Of a stretch of 64,000 nucleotides of DNA, positions 33,146 through 41,057 are shown in pieces. Each line of letters begins with the position of its first letter. Within the stretch, counting starts at the first letter, position 1. Under the pieces are notes generated by a model. That model was not told where the DNA came from. It searched no databases and worked only from the letters and a program-made list of their open reading frames with translations. The stretch covers positions 124,001 to 188,000 of the forward strand of contig NZ_FNEG01000006.1 of assembly GCF_900100075.1 (NCBI RefSeq). Direction: 5' to 3'. The DNA is from Chryseobacterium jejuense (GTDB lineage Bacteria > Bacteroidota > Bacteroidia > Flavobacteriales > Weeksellaceae). Made by a program: the position numbers and the translations under genes.

Positions 33146-33991
33146 ATGGACGATTTACAATTGAACAACATTCAAAAGCATTGGGATACCTTAATAACTT
33201 CAGCCATTTCATGGGCACCGAGAATCTTTACTGCAGTTATTTCTGCACTATTGATTTATCTGATCGGGTCATGGATGATAAGAATGATTAAGAAACTTGT
33301 TGCGAAAGGTTTCAGAAAACGTAATATGGAAGCTTCTTTACAGCACTTCCTTCTTAATATTATCAATTGGGGACTTAATATTCTTCTTTTCATTGTAGTG
33401 GTGACTCAACTAGGAGTGCAGACGTCGGCCTTTGTAGCCATGATTGGTGCTGCAGGTTTAGCTGTAGGTTTGGCTTTGCAGGGTTCTTTGACAAACTTTG
33501 CGGGTGGAATCCTTATTCTGTTACTGAAACCCTTTAAGATAGGAGATTTTATTTCCACGAATTCCGGAGTTTCTGGAACAGTACAGGCCATTGATATTTT
33601 CCATACAAAACTGATTACTCCACAAAACCAATTAATCATTATTCCTAACGGGGTGGTTTCCAATAACAGCATTACCAATTTTACACAGTTAGGAACAAGA
33701 AGAACAGCATTGGATATCGGGGTTGCTTATGATGCTGACCTTAAACAGACGAAAGAAGTTCTGATGAGAGTAATTCAAAAAAATCAATATGCTCTTTCTG
33801 AGCCGGCACCTCAGGTAGTGGTAACAGCACTTGGTGATAGCGCAATTAATTTATCAGTGAGAGTGAGTGCTACTACGGAAAACTTCTGGAAAATGAATGA
33901 AGATCTTATTATTGATTGTAAAGAAGCCTTAGATGAGGCCGGAATCGGGATTCCTTTTCCTCAGAGAGATATACATGTTTACAATAAATAA
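33146..33991 (+). CDS. Small-conductance mechanosensitive channel (MscS family)
   Basis: The 281-residue protein has three transmembrane segments (about 20-45, 65-90, 93-128) and a cytoplasmic beta and alpha-beta vestibule. The pore helix has the classic Gly/Ala pattern GAAGLAVGLALQGSLTNFAGG at 101-121. It opens under membrane tension to protect against hypo-osmotic shock. Length (281) is close to E. coli MscS (286). It is followed by a bidirectional terminator shared with the convergent gene. Confidence 0.94.
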   Translation: MDDLQLNNIQKHWDTLITSAISWAPRIFTAVISALLIYLIGSWMIRMIKKLVAKGFRKRNMEASLQHFLLNIINWGLNILLFIVVVTQLGVQTSAFVAMIGAAGLAVGLALQGSLTNFAGGILILLLKPFKIGDFISTNSGVSGTVQAIDIFHTKLITPQNQLIIIPNGVVSNNSITNFTQLGTRRTALDIGVAYDADLKQTKEVLMRVIQKNQYALSEPAPQVVVTALGDSAINLSVRVSATTENFWKMNEDLIIDCKEALDEAGIGIPFPQRDIHVYNK

Positions 33992-34019
33992 TTGTGTAAA
34001 ATAGTTTTAAATAATCATA

Positions 34020-34057
34020 AAAAATCCTGCATTCAGAATAATGCAGGATTTTTTTAT
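34020..34057. terminator. Bidirectional terminator between mscS and the YcxB-like gene
   Basis: AAATCCTGCATT and AATGCAGGATTT form a 12-bp stem with a 6-nt loop, flanked by A- and T-rich tracts on both sides. Confidence 0.85.
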
Positions 34058-34587
34058 TTATTTTTTGCTTTTGCTTTATTTTTCAGAAAGTTAAGGATTT
34101 CTGTGTATTGATTAGTCTCTTCCTTGCTGATAAGATAGGTGAAGCTGGTGTTTAAATCAATATGAACTAAAATATTTGTACCGGAAACTTCATAAGTTAT
34201 TTTTTTCCAAAGACTTCTTATATCATACTGTTCATTATTGATCTGAAAACTTTTCTCATCAAAGTACAATTCTGTTACAGGATGATATCCCTTTAGCTCA
34301 TCAATATGTTTATTCAGCTTACTGGAAAAATTGATCTTCTGATAATAAAAGTTGATAAGATAAATAATACAGGTAAGACCTAAAAAAATTAAGGCAAACT
34401 GGAAAAAATCATATCTGGTTTTCTTGCCGATGAGACTATCAAAGACAAAGATGATAAAAAGAGCATACAAGAAGTTTCGGAAAAGAGTAGGTAACTTCTT
34501 TTTCCATGAGTGATAGAAATGATGCCATAATTGTTTACGGACAACATTCTCACTAAAATTAATATGAACAATTAATGTTTCTTCCAT
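34054..34587 (-). CDS. YcxB-like membrane protein
   Basis: The 177-residue protein has two adjacent hydrophobic helices (about 37-55 and 63-82) followed by a soluble domain resembling the YcxB-like C-terminal domain of uncharacterised membrane proteins. Start ATG 34587 is preferred over the longer frame from 34656. A TATTTTTG -7 box at 34603-34610 lies between the two, and MEETLIVHINFSENV is a natural YcxB-type beginning. Function unknown. Confidence 0.7.
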   Translation of the reverse strand: MEETLIVHINFSENVVRKQLWHHFYHSWKKKLPTLFRNFLYALFIIFVFDSLIGKKTRYDFFQFALIFLGLTCIIYLINFYYQKINFSSKLNKHIDELKGYHPVTELYFDEKSFQINNEQYDIRSLWKKITYEVSGTNILVHIDLNTSFTYLISKEETNQYTEILNFLKNKAKAKNK

Positions 34588-34602
34588 GATTGTAATTTTG
34601 TG

Positions 34603-34610
34603 CAAAAATA
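34603..34610 (-). promoter_or_regulatory. -7 promoter box of the YcxB-like gene
   Basis: TATTTTTG on the minus strand lies 15 nt before ATG 34587 and inside the longer open frame, which fixes the likely start. Confidence 0.55.
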
Positions 34611-34692
34611 TATAAATTTCCTGTCCTAGAGCACTTTTAAACTGATCGTTTTTCATATTGTTCGGAGTATTATTGAGCAGCCAATGCGTTTT

Positions 34693-34706
34693 TTACCAAA
34701 TGGCAA
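34693..34706 (+). promoter_or_regulatory. Candidate Crp/Fnr-type operator upstream of the regulator gene
   Basis: TTACCA-AA-TGGCAA is a 14-bp near-perfect dyad (one mismatch). It ends exactly 22 bp before a degenerate -7 box, TACCTTTA, at 34729-34736. The same arrangement recurs upstream of the purA-like gene and the MATE gene. Confidence 0.6.
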
Positions 34707-34764
34707 TTGTTTTTACATTCTACTTTTATACCTTTATCTTTCCACAATCTGTGGATAAAATAAC

Positions 34765-35337
34765 ATGGAAGAACTTTTTAATTACATCAAAAAATTTGGA
34801 TTACTGAATGCACAGGATGAACTTCTAATTGAAGAAGGTATCCAGGAAATTTCTGTGAAGAAAGGTCAAATTTTTGTAGAAGCTGGGAAAGTAAGCCAAA
34901 AGATTGCATTTGTGAAGAAAGGAGTATTTCGTTCTTTGTATTATAACAAAGAAGGAGATGATTTTACCCGTTATTTTATCTATGAAGGTCGTTTTATTGG
35001 AGATTTTCAGGGGTTTACAGATCAACTTCCTGCCCATGAATATATAGAAGCCATTACAGATGCTGTTTTACTTGTTATTGACCTCAGCCATTTTAAAATA
35101 TTAGAGGAAAAAATTACGATCTGGCCTGTTTTATTTGCCAGAATTCATGGGTTTGTTGCTGAAAATAAGCTTAAAGTGGCAAGCATTATGCTCAATCAGG
35201 ATGCAAAATCCAGATATATCCACTTTCTAAATCATTATCCTGGACTTGCCAATAGAGTTCCACAGTCTATGCTGGCTTCCTATCTTGGCGTGACTCCTTC
35301 GTCATTGAGCAGGATTAGGAGGACTGTTAATGAGTAA
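34765..35337 (+). CDS. Crp/Fnr family transcriptional regulator
   Basis: The 190-residue protein has an N-terminal cyclic-nucleotide-binding-like beta-roll (about 10-120; FVEAGKVSQKIAFVKKGVFRSLYY is the typical core). A dimer helix (about 125-150) and a C-terminal helix-turn-helix (about 165-188, MLASYLGVTPSSLSRIRRTV) follow. The phosphate-binding RxxS cassette of true cAMP-binding proteins is not evident, nor is the four-Cys cluster of Fnr, so the signal is unknown. A dyad at 34693-34706 before its own start, shared with two nearby promoters, suggests autoregulation. Confidence 0.9.
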   Translation: MEELFNYIKKFGLLNAQDELLIEEGIQEISVKKGQIFVEAGKVSQKIAFVKKGVFRSLYYNKEGDDFTRYFIYEGRFIGDFQGFTDQLPAHEYIEAITDAVLLVIDLSHFKILEEKITIWPVLFARIHGFVAENKLKVASIMLNQDAKSRYIHFLNHYPGLANRVPQSMLASYLGVTPSSLSRIRRTVNE

Positions 35338-35393
35338 TGAGTAATGCGGTTCCAACAAAATAAATTATCTAAGAATTGTAAATATTCAATAGG

Positions 35394-35447
35394 GACGGGC
35401 TTTAGCCAGTTCTGTCATTTTAAAAACCTTTCATTGGCTTTAGCCAA
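35394..35447. repeat. Two GGCTTTAGCC dyads
   Basis: The hairpin-forming decamer GGCTTTAGCC occurs at about 35398-35407 and again at 35436-35445, the second in the longer dyad TTGGCTTTAGCCAA (35434-35447). A related GGCTTTAGC lies near 22064. They may be members of a dispersed intergenic palindromic repeat. Confidence 0.5.
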
Positions 35448-35533
35448 AACCTAGTCAATACGGCTTATATTAGAACAAAACTCTCGTCTCATACTTGTAA
35501 ATAATTCTTTACTACACTCATACCAACACGTTT

Positions 35534-35547
35534 TTGTCAAATGGCAA
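35534..35547 (+). promoter_or_regulatory. Candidate Crp/Fnr-type operator upstream of the purA-like gene
   Basis: TTGTCA-AA-TGGCAA is a 14-bp dyad with one mismatch. It ends exactly 22 bp before the -7 box at 35570. Its centre would be near -41.5, the class II activator position. Confidence 0.65.
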
Positions 35548-35569
35548 TGGCCTCTTTTTCAAACTGCCA

Positions 35570-35577
35570 TAGCTTTG
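35570..35577 (+). promoter_or_regulatory. -7 promoter box of the purA-like gene, leaderless type
   Basis: TAGCTTTG matches TAnnTTTG. It ends 4 nt before ATG 35582, so the mRNA may begin at that ATG; a second in-frame ATG at 35597 would have a leader of about 15 nt. Confidence 0.6.
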
Positions 35578-35581
35578 TCTC

Positions 35582-36865
35582 ATGAAAAATAATGATATGG
35601 ATATTGTATTAGGACTTCAGTGGGGAGATGAAGGAAAGGGAAAGTTTATTGATCTTATCAGTGAAAATTATGATATTGCAGCCCGTTTTAACGGTGGCTC
35701 GAATGCTGGACACAGTATTGAAAGAAATGGGAAGAGAATCACGCTTAAAATGATTCCTTCAGGGATTTTTATGCAGGGAGTACAGAATGTTATCGGGACA
35801 GGAACTGTTCTTGATCCGGTAAGTTTTAAAAACGAGATTCTGAATCTAAAAAAGTTTGATGAAACTCTCGAGCCAGAAAAGAATCTGATTATTTCTAAGA
35901 AAGCTCATTTTGTATTGCCTACTTATAAGCTTCTGGATGTTTTCATGGAAGAAAGTCCGGCGTATACAACCATAGGAACAACAAAGAATGGAATTGCTCA
36001 GGCATACTCAAATAAGATCTTAAGACAGAACGTAAGAATTGGGGATATGTATTTACCGGATTTTCAAGAACGTGTAAATCATATTTTAGACCGAGACTTT
36101 AAATTTTTAGCTGATGGAGGTATGGAACTGCCATCTTTGGATTCAATTCGTCAAGAGTTTTTTGAAGCGGTTGAATTTTTAAAGCAATTTAATTGTACAG
36201 AAACTGAGTTACATCTGAATAAAGCACTATCTGAGGGAAAAACAATTTTAGCTGAAGGATCTCAGGCTGCATTACTAGATATAGATCACGGAACCTATCC
36301 TTATGTAACTTCTTCTTCTACCACTGCCTCAGGGGCTTGTAGCGGATTAGGAATTTCTCCTAAAAAGATTGGTGAGATCTACGGAATTGCGAAAGCGTAC
36401 TGTACAAGAGTAGGAAACGGAATATTTCCTACGGAACTTTTTGATGAAATGGGTGAGGAGATCAGAACGAAGGGAAATGAGTTTGGTTCCAATACAGGGC
36501 GCCCAAGAAGAACGGGCTGGCTAGATCTTCCGGCTTTACGATATGCTGTGATGATTAATGGAGTTACACAATTGGTTCTCACTAAAGCTGATGTTCTAAG
36601 CGGATTAAAATCAGTAGCAGTTTGTACTCACTATGAGCTGGAAGATGGAACTATTGAAACCAATGCCGGAACACTTCCTGAAAATGCAAAACCAATATTC
36701 AAATGGTTAGATGGCTGGGATGCTGATTTTTCAGTAATTAAAGCCCCTTCTGAACTTCCAAAAGAACTAAAGGATTTTCTTGTATTTTTGGAGACAGAAT
36801 TGGAAATTCCTATAGGATATCTTTCTACCGGTCCAGGGAGAGAGCAGATTTTGAAAATGAAATAG
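35582..36865 (+). CDS. Divergent adenylosuccinate synthetase (PurA-like)
   Basis: The 427-residue GTP-dependent ligase normally joins IMP and aspartate on the way to AMP. The P-loop-like QWGDEGKGK is at 13-21, with catalytic Asp16; the second catalytic residue is His44. Substrate-contacting positions kept include Gln228 (EGSQ), Thr247-248 and Arg276 (TRVG). Several otherwise nearly invariant stretches are altered: the usual GTTGRGIGPAYEDK reads GTTKNGIAQAYSNK at 132-145, GHT reads GHS, and GAQGTLLDID reads GSQAALLDID. It is therefore probably a second, specialised PurA. It sits next to a Crp/Fnr gene and shares an operator-like dyad with it. A PurZ identity is unlikely because catalytic Asp is retained. 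Confidence 0.88.
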   Translation: MKNNDMDIVLGLQWGDEGKGKFIDLISENYDIAARFNGGSNAGHSIERNGKRITLKMIPSGIFMQGVQNVIGTGTVLDPVSFKNEILNLKKFDETLEPEKNLIISKKAHFVLPTYKLLDVFMEESPAYTTIGTTKNGIAQAYSNKILRQNVRIGDMYLPDFQERVNHILDRDFKFLADGGMELPSLDSIRQEFFEAVEFLKQFNCTETELHLNKALSEGKTILAEGSQAALLDIDHGTYPYVTSSSTTASGACSGLGISPKKIGEIYGIAKAYCTRVGNGIFPTELFDEMGEEIRTKGNEFGSNTGRPRRTGWLDLPALRYAVMINGVTQLVLTKADVLSGLKSVAVCTHYELEDGTIETNAGTLPENAKPIFKWLDGWDADFSVIKAPSELPKELKDFLVFLETELEIPIGYLSTGPGREQILKMK

Positions 36866-36872
36866 AGAATAG

Positions 36873-36907
36873 AAAAACGGGAAATATTTACTTCCCGTTT
36901 TTTATTT
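36873..36907. terminator. Terminator between the purA-like gene and the VOC gene
   Basis: AAAACGGGAA and TTCCCGTTTT form a 10-bp stem with an 8-nt loop and a following T-run. It works for the plus-strand gene and may also serve the convergent VOC gene. Confidence 0.85.
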
Positions 36908-37345
36908 TTATGACTGTGAATGATCTCTGTATTCCCGTTCGCCTAGATATTGTTGAAATCTTAAGAGGTAGCCGTCAGGATCCTGAATTAGTAATTCTCT
37001 TACCCCTTCTTCCTGATCATTTATTCTGTACCATTCTTCTTTCGGTTCTCTAAAGTAAGAAAGATTGTGTTCTGTGATTTTTGCGATAATAGTATTCAAG
37101 TCGCTTACTTCAATTTGGAAATTAATTCCCCTCCCTCTTGGAAATGAAAGGCTACCCGTTATCCATGCATCAGGATGATCTTCCTCAAGCATCAATTGAG
37201 ATCCCTCATGTGAAATGAATATAAACCGGTCTTCTTTTCTTTCAAACTCTACTGTAAATCCAAGTTGTATTACATAAAATAATTTAGACCGATCGAGATT
37301 GCTTACAAGTAATTCTGGAGTTAATTTATTGAAATCCATATTCAC
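36908..37345 (-). CDS. VOC superfamily protein (glyoxalase/bleomycin resistance-like)
   Basis: The 145-residue protein has two beta-alpha-beta-beta-beta modules of the vicinal oxygen chelate fold. The opening PELLVSNLDRSKLFYVIQLGFTVEF (10-34) is closest to bleomycin-binding resistance proteins, as is the DPDGYLLRFQQYLGER ending. Such proteins bind metal-bleomycin or act as dioxygenases or lyases; the true ligand cannot be told. It follows aspS on the same strand after the aspS terminator. ATG 37339 is an alternative start. Confidence 0.82.
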   Translation of the reverse strand: MNMDFNKLTPELLVSNLDRSKLFYVIQLGFTVEFERKEDRFIFISHEGSQLMLEEDHPDAWITGSLSFPRGRGINFQIEVSDLNTIIAKITEHNLSYFREPKEEWYRINDQEEGVRELLIQDPDGYLLRFQQYLGEREYRDHSQS

Positions 37346-37360
37346 AGTTGCTTTTATTAT

Positions 37361-37388
37361 AAAAAAAGCGGGGCCAATACCCCGCTTT
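37361..37388 (-). terminator. Terminator after aspS
   Basis: AAAGCGGGG and CCCCGCTTT pair around a 6-nt loop. The minus-strand transcript then runs into seven T residues. Confidence 0.85.
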
Positions 37389-37392
37389 CAAT

Positions 37393-39147
37393 TTATGCTT
37401 TTAAATTTAATTTTAACTCTAGTTCATCGAGTTGTGCATCAGCAATGGAAGCCGGTGCATCAATCATGACATCACGCCCGGAGTTGTTCTTAGGGAATGC
37501 AATATAATCCCTGATTACTTCATTTCCATCCAAAATAGCAACTAAACGGTCAAACCCGAATGCTAATCCACCGTGTGGTGGTGCTCCGAATTTGAATGCA
37601 TTCATTAAGAATCCAAACTGAGCTTCTGCTTCTTCTTTTGAGAATCCTAGCAGGTCAAACATTTTAGATTGAAGATCTCTGTCAAAAATTCTGATAGATC
37701 CTCCTCCGATTTCGTTTCCGTTAAGAACCATATCGTAAGCGTTAGCTCTTGCTTTACCTGGATCTGTTTCTAATAAGTGAATATCTTCAGGTTTTGGAGA
37801 AGTGAAAGGGTGGTGCATAGCGTGGAATCTTTCAGAGTCTTCATCCCATTCCAATAGAGGGAAGTCAACAACCCAAAGTGGTGCAAATACATTTCCTTTT
37901 CTTAATCCTAAACGGTTTCCAAGCTCCATTCTCAATGCAGAAAGCTGTGCTCTTACTTTGTTTTCGTTTCCGGAAAGAATCAACATTAAGTCTCCTTCCT
38001 TAGCCCCGAATTTTTCAATGATCTTTGCTAAATCTTCTTCGTTATAGAATTTATTTACCGATGAGGTTTTCACACCATCATTCTGGAATTTAGCCCAAAC
38101 CATCCCTGAAGCTCCGATCTGTGGACGTTTTACCCAATCCACAAGCTCATCAATCTGCTTTCTTGTATAGTCTGCACATCCTTCTACATTGATTCCGACA
38201 ACCAATTCTGCTTCATCAAATATTTTAAAGTCTTTTCCTTTTACAAGCTCATTAAGTTCTACGAATTCCATTCCGAAACGGATGTCCGGTTTGTCATTTC
38301 CGTACTTTTTCATTGCATCAGCGAAAGTCATTCTTGGAAAATCTCCGAATTCCTGACCTGTAATATCTTTGATAAGAGTTTTAGTCATTCCTTCAAAAAC
38401 GTTCATTACGTCTTCTTGTTCTACAAAAGCCATCTCACAATCGATCTGTGTAAATTCCGGCTGTCTGTCTGCTCTTAAATCCTCATCACGGAAACATTTT
38501 ACGATCTGGAAATATTTATCCATTCCACCTACCATCAAAAGCTGCTTGAAGGTTTGTGGAGACTGTGGTAATGCATAAAACTGCCCCGGGTTCATTCTGC
38601 TTGGAACCACGAAATCTCTTGCTCCTTCCGGAGTAGATTTAATTAAAACAGGAGTTTCCACTTCAATGAAACCTTCATCAGATAAGTAATTTCTTACTTT
38701 CTGAGCCATTTTGTGACGGAAGATCAATTTATCTTTTACCGGATTTCTTCTGATATCCAGATAACGGTATTTCATTCTTAATTCCTCTCCACCGTCCGTT
38801 TCATCTTCAATAGTGAAAGGAGGAAGCTGAGAATCATTCAGGATGGTTAGTTTTTCAACTAAAAGTTCAATTTCTCCTGTAGGAATATTGGGATTCTTAC
38901 TTACTCTCTCAATAACTTTTCCGGTAGCCTGAATAACAAATTCACGGCCTAATTTTTTAGCTTCTTCCATTAGTTGTGCAGAAGAACGCTCCTGGTCAAA
39001 TACCAGCTGGGTAATTCCGTAACGATCTCGAAGATCTACCCAAATCATAAATCCTTTATCACGGATAGTCTGTACCCATCCAGATAGTGTAACTTCTTCA
39101 TTCAGATTTTTCAGAGATAGCTCTCCGTTGGTGTGTGATCGAAACAT
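37393..39147 (-). CDS. aspS: Aspartyl-tRNA synthetase
   Basis: The 584-residue class IIb enzyme charges tRNA-Asp. It has an N-terminal OB-fold anticodon domain (1-105), class II motif 2 (FRDEDLRADRQPEFTQID, about 217-234), a bacterial GAD-type insertion (about 290-420) and motif 3 (GLAFGFDRLVAILDG, near 545). Length matches bacterial AspRS (about 585-590). The sequence alone does not settle whether it is discriminating for Asn tRNA. A TATCTTTG -7 box lies about 62 nt upstream. Confidence 0.97.
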   Translation of the reverse strand: MFRSHTNGELSLKNLNEEVTLSGWVQTIRDKGFMIWVDLRDRYGITQLVFDQERSSAQLMEEAKKLGREFVIQATGKVIERVSKNPNIPTGEIELLVEKLTILNDSQLPPFTIEDETDGGEELRMKYRYLDIRRNPVKDKLIFRHKMAQKVRNYLSDEGFIEVETPVLIKSTPEGARDFVVPSRMNPGQFYALPQSPQTFKQLLMVGGMDKYFQIVKCFRDEDLRADRQPEFTQIDCEMAFVEQEDVMNVFEGMTKTLIKDITGQEFGDFPRMTFADAMKKYGNDKPDIRFGMEFVELNELVKGKDFKIFDEAELVVGINVEGCADYTRKQIDELVDWVKRPQIGASGMVWAKFQNDGVKTSSVNKFYNEEDLAKIIEKFGAKEGDLMLILSGNENKVRAQLSALRMELGNRLGLRKGNVFAPLWVVDFPLLEWDEDSERFHAMHHPFTSPKPEDIHLLETDPGKARANAYDMVLNGNEIGGGSIRIFDRDLQSKMFDLLGFSKEEAEAQFGFLMNAFKFGAPPHGGLAFGFDRLVAILDGNEVIRDYIAFPKNNSGRDVMIDAPASIADAQLDELELKLNLKA

Positions 39148-39208
39148 AAATTATTTGTTTAAAGTTCAATGTTTAAGGCTCTGTTTTGAACCTTGAATTT
39201 TTCGTTGG

Positions 39209-39216
39209 CAAAGATA
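39209..39216 (-). promoter_or_regulatory. -7 promoter box of aspS
   Basis: TATCTTTG on the minus strand is an exact consensus match about 62 nt before the start at 39147. Confidence 0.55.
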
Positions 39217-39262
39217 AGATTTTTGCAGGTTTTATAAATAAAAAAACTTCTGATTAATTTTA

Positions 39263-39276
39263 TTGCCAATTGCTAA
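39263..39276 (+). promoter_or_regulatory. Candidate Crp/Fnr-type operator upstream of the MATE gene
   Basis: TTGCCA-AT-TGCTAA has a perfect left half and a right half with two differences from TGGCAA. It ends exactly 22 bp before the -7 box at 39299, as at the two other sites. Confidence 0.5.
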
Positions 39277-39298
39277 GGTATACTACAAAGCAGATTTG

Positions 39299-39306
39299 TA
39301 TTTTTG
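39299..39306 (+). promoter_or_regulatory. -7 promoter box of the MATE gene
   Basis: TATTTTTG matches the consensus and lies 26 nt before ATG 39333. Confidence 0.55.
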
Positions 39307-39332
39307 AGGATATATAAATTATAACCTGAACA

Positions 39333-40727
39333 ATGACTAAATATATTGACTTTTTTAAAAAAGCCTTTAGTGGTGAGGAAACCGATTTTACGAAGATAAA
39401 TATCAGAAGTGCAGTGGTGCTTCTGGCCATTCCGATGATGTTGGAAATGGCTATGGAATCTGTCTTTGCATTGGTAGATTTATATTTTGTAGGACATCTG
39501 AAAGAAAGCGGTTTTGCGATTCAGACTGTTGGGCTTACGGAGTCTGTACTTTCTGTGATGTATTCCATTGCGATTGGAATGAGTATGGCTGCAACAGCAA
39601 TGGTGGCGAGAAGGATTGGTGAGAAAAATCCAGAGCAGGCTTCCAGAAGTGCTGCGCAGGTATTGCTGGTCTCATTTGGGATTACTCTGGTTTTAAGTTT
39701 ATTTGGAGTAGTGTATGCAGAAGAGATTCTTATTCTGATGGGATCAAAACCAGAAGCAGCAGCCTATGGAAAAGACTTTACAAGAATTATGATGGGAAGC
39801 GGCACAATCATTATGCTTTTGTTTTTGATCAATGGGATCTTTAGGGGAGCAGGAAATGCGATGATTGCAATGAAAAGTTTATGGATTGCCAATATTGCCA
39901 ACATTATTCTCTGCCCTATTTTGATAAAAGGCTTAGGCCCGATCCCAGCAATGGGGCTTACTGGTGCAGCATTGGCAACTACAATTGGGCGAAGTATTGG
40001 GGTAATCTATCAGCTGTATCATCTGTTGGTAGCAGATACCCAAATTCGTATTAAGCTTTCTTATTTTAAGCCAGATTATAGTTTAATCAGATCTATCATA
40101 AAAATTGCCACTCCCGGAATTTTTCAGTTTGTGATTGCCTCATGCAGCTGGATCTTTCTTGCAGAACTGGTGGCAACTACGGGTGGTGAAAATGCCTCAG
40201 CCGGGTATCAAACTGCGTTGAGGTTAATGATGTTTTTCATACTCCCAGCTTGGGGATTAAGTAATGCTGCATCTACTTTAGTGGGACAGAATATGGGGGC
40301 AAATGAAATGCTGAGAGCAGAACAATCCGTAATGAAAACAGTGAAGTATAATGTGATTTTTATGCTTATTGTCAGTTTAATATTTGTTCTTTTCGGTAAC
40401 TTTCTAGTAAGTTTCTTTACTCAGGAGGCAGAGATCAAAAACTTTGCAAAAAATGCACTTCACATCATGAGTATAGGGTTTGTTTTCTATGGAATCGGAA
40501 TGGTGATGATTAATGCATTCAACGGAGCAGGAGACACCTGGACACCAACATGGGTGAACCTTTTTGGATTCTGGCTGTTTCAGATTCCTTTAGCTTATTT
40601 TCTTTCCAAATATCTGGAAATGGGACCGAAAGGAGTATTTATCTCCATTCCTGCAGCAGAAACTCTGATCACTATTGTTGCTTTTATTTTGTTTAGAAAA
40701 GGAAAATGGAAGACAATTAAAGTATAG
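39333..40727 (+). CDS. MATE family efflux transporter
   Basis: The 464-residue inner-membrane protein has twelve predicted helices in two bundles and exports drugs or metabolites in exchange for Na+ or H+. The first helix holds the typical IPMMLEMAMESVFALVDLYFVGHL segment. The second half repeats the pattern with ATPGIFQFVIASCSW, and WGLSNAASTLVGQNMGANE is a MATE signature. Length is normal (about 450-470). The promoter carries the operator-like dyad shared with the Crp/Fnr gene and the purA-like gene, which may link export to that regulator. Substrate unknown. Confidence 0.92.
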   Translation: MTKYIDFFKKAFSGEETDFTKINIRSAVVLLAIPMMLEMAMESVFALVDLYFVGHLKESGFAIQTVGLTESVLSVMYSIAIGMSMAATAMVARRIGEKNPEQASRSAAQVLLVSFGITLVLSLFGVVYAEEILILMGSKPEAAAYGKDFTRIMMGSGTIIMLLFLINGIFRGAGNAMIAMKSLWIANIANIILCPILIKGLGPIPAMGLTGAALATTIGRSIGVIYQLYHLLVADTQIRIKLSYFKPDYSLIRSIIKIATPGIFQFVIASCSWIFLAELVATTGGENASAGYQTALRLMMFFILPAWGLSNAASTLVGQNMGANEMLRAEQSVMKTVKYNVIFMLIVSLIFVLFGNFLVSFFTQEAEIKNFAKNALHIMSIGFVFYGIGMVMINAFNGAGDTWTPTWVNLFGFWLFQIPLAYFLSKYLEMGPKGVFISIPAAETLITIVAFILFRKGKWKTIKV

Positions 40728-40821
40728 TAGTAGGGCTCTGCCAGTCGTTAATTGGATATGTATTTATAAACTTCCAGTTTCCACCTTCCTTTTTCCTTAT
40801 CCATTTTTAATGACTTAAGTA

Positions 40822-40853
40822 TTTGTATTTTAATAGTGTATTTCCTAAATTCG
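40822..40853 (+). promoter_or_regulatory. Probable promoter of the THX gene
   Basis: TTTG at 40822-40825 is followed after 20 bp by TAAATTCG (one mismatch to TAnnTTTG) at 40846-40853, giving a leader of about 20 nt. Confidence 0.45.
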
Positions 40854-40877
40854 TAATAACAACAAATACTTATTACT

Positions 40878-40997
40878 ATGGGAAAGGGAGACAAAAAATC
40901 AAGAAAAGGGAAAATTCATTCCGGGAACTATGGAAAAAGAAGACCTAGAAAAGCATCGAAACCTTTTGGAGCACCAGAGGAAAAATCTAAAAAGTAA
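40878..40997 (+). CDS. 30S ribosomal protein THX
   Basis: This 39-residue, very basic protein matches the bacterial THX (bTHX) family. It opens with MGKGDKKSRKGKIHSGNYG and continues with KRRPRK; both segments are hallmarks. THX was first seen in Thermus 30S subunits, where it sits in the head of the subunit among 16S rRNA helices. Short forms are widespread in Bacteroidota. Its small size makes it easy to miss. A promoter-like pair is just upstream and a hairpin terminator follows. Confidence 0.92.
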   Translation: MGKGDKKSRKGKIHSGNYGKRRPRKASKPFGAPEEKSKK

Positions 40998-41004
40998 TGA
41001 CAAT

Positions 41005-41038
41005 AAAAAAGACCGAAGAAAACTTCTCCGGTCTTTTT
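41005..41038. terminator. Bidirectional terminator between THX and the DUF937 gene
   Basis: AAAAAGACCG pairs with CGGTCTTTTT, with an inner AGAA/TTCT pairing, and T-runs on both strands. Confidence 0.8.
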
Positions 41039-41057
41039 CTATGACAAATTAAATTAA

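Noticed and set aside
34588..34656. Upstream extension of the YcxB-like gene
   Set aside because: A -7 box at 34603-34610 lies inside it, and the shorter start gives a natural N-terminus.
35582..36865. Phage-type PurZ (2-aminoadenine synthesis)
   Set aside because: The catalytic Asp is retained and no other Z-genome genes are in the window.
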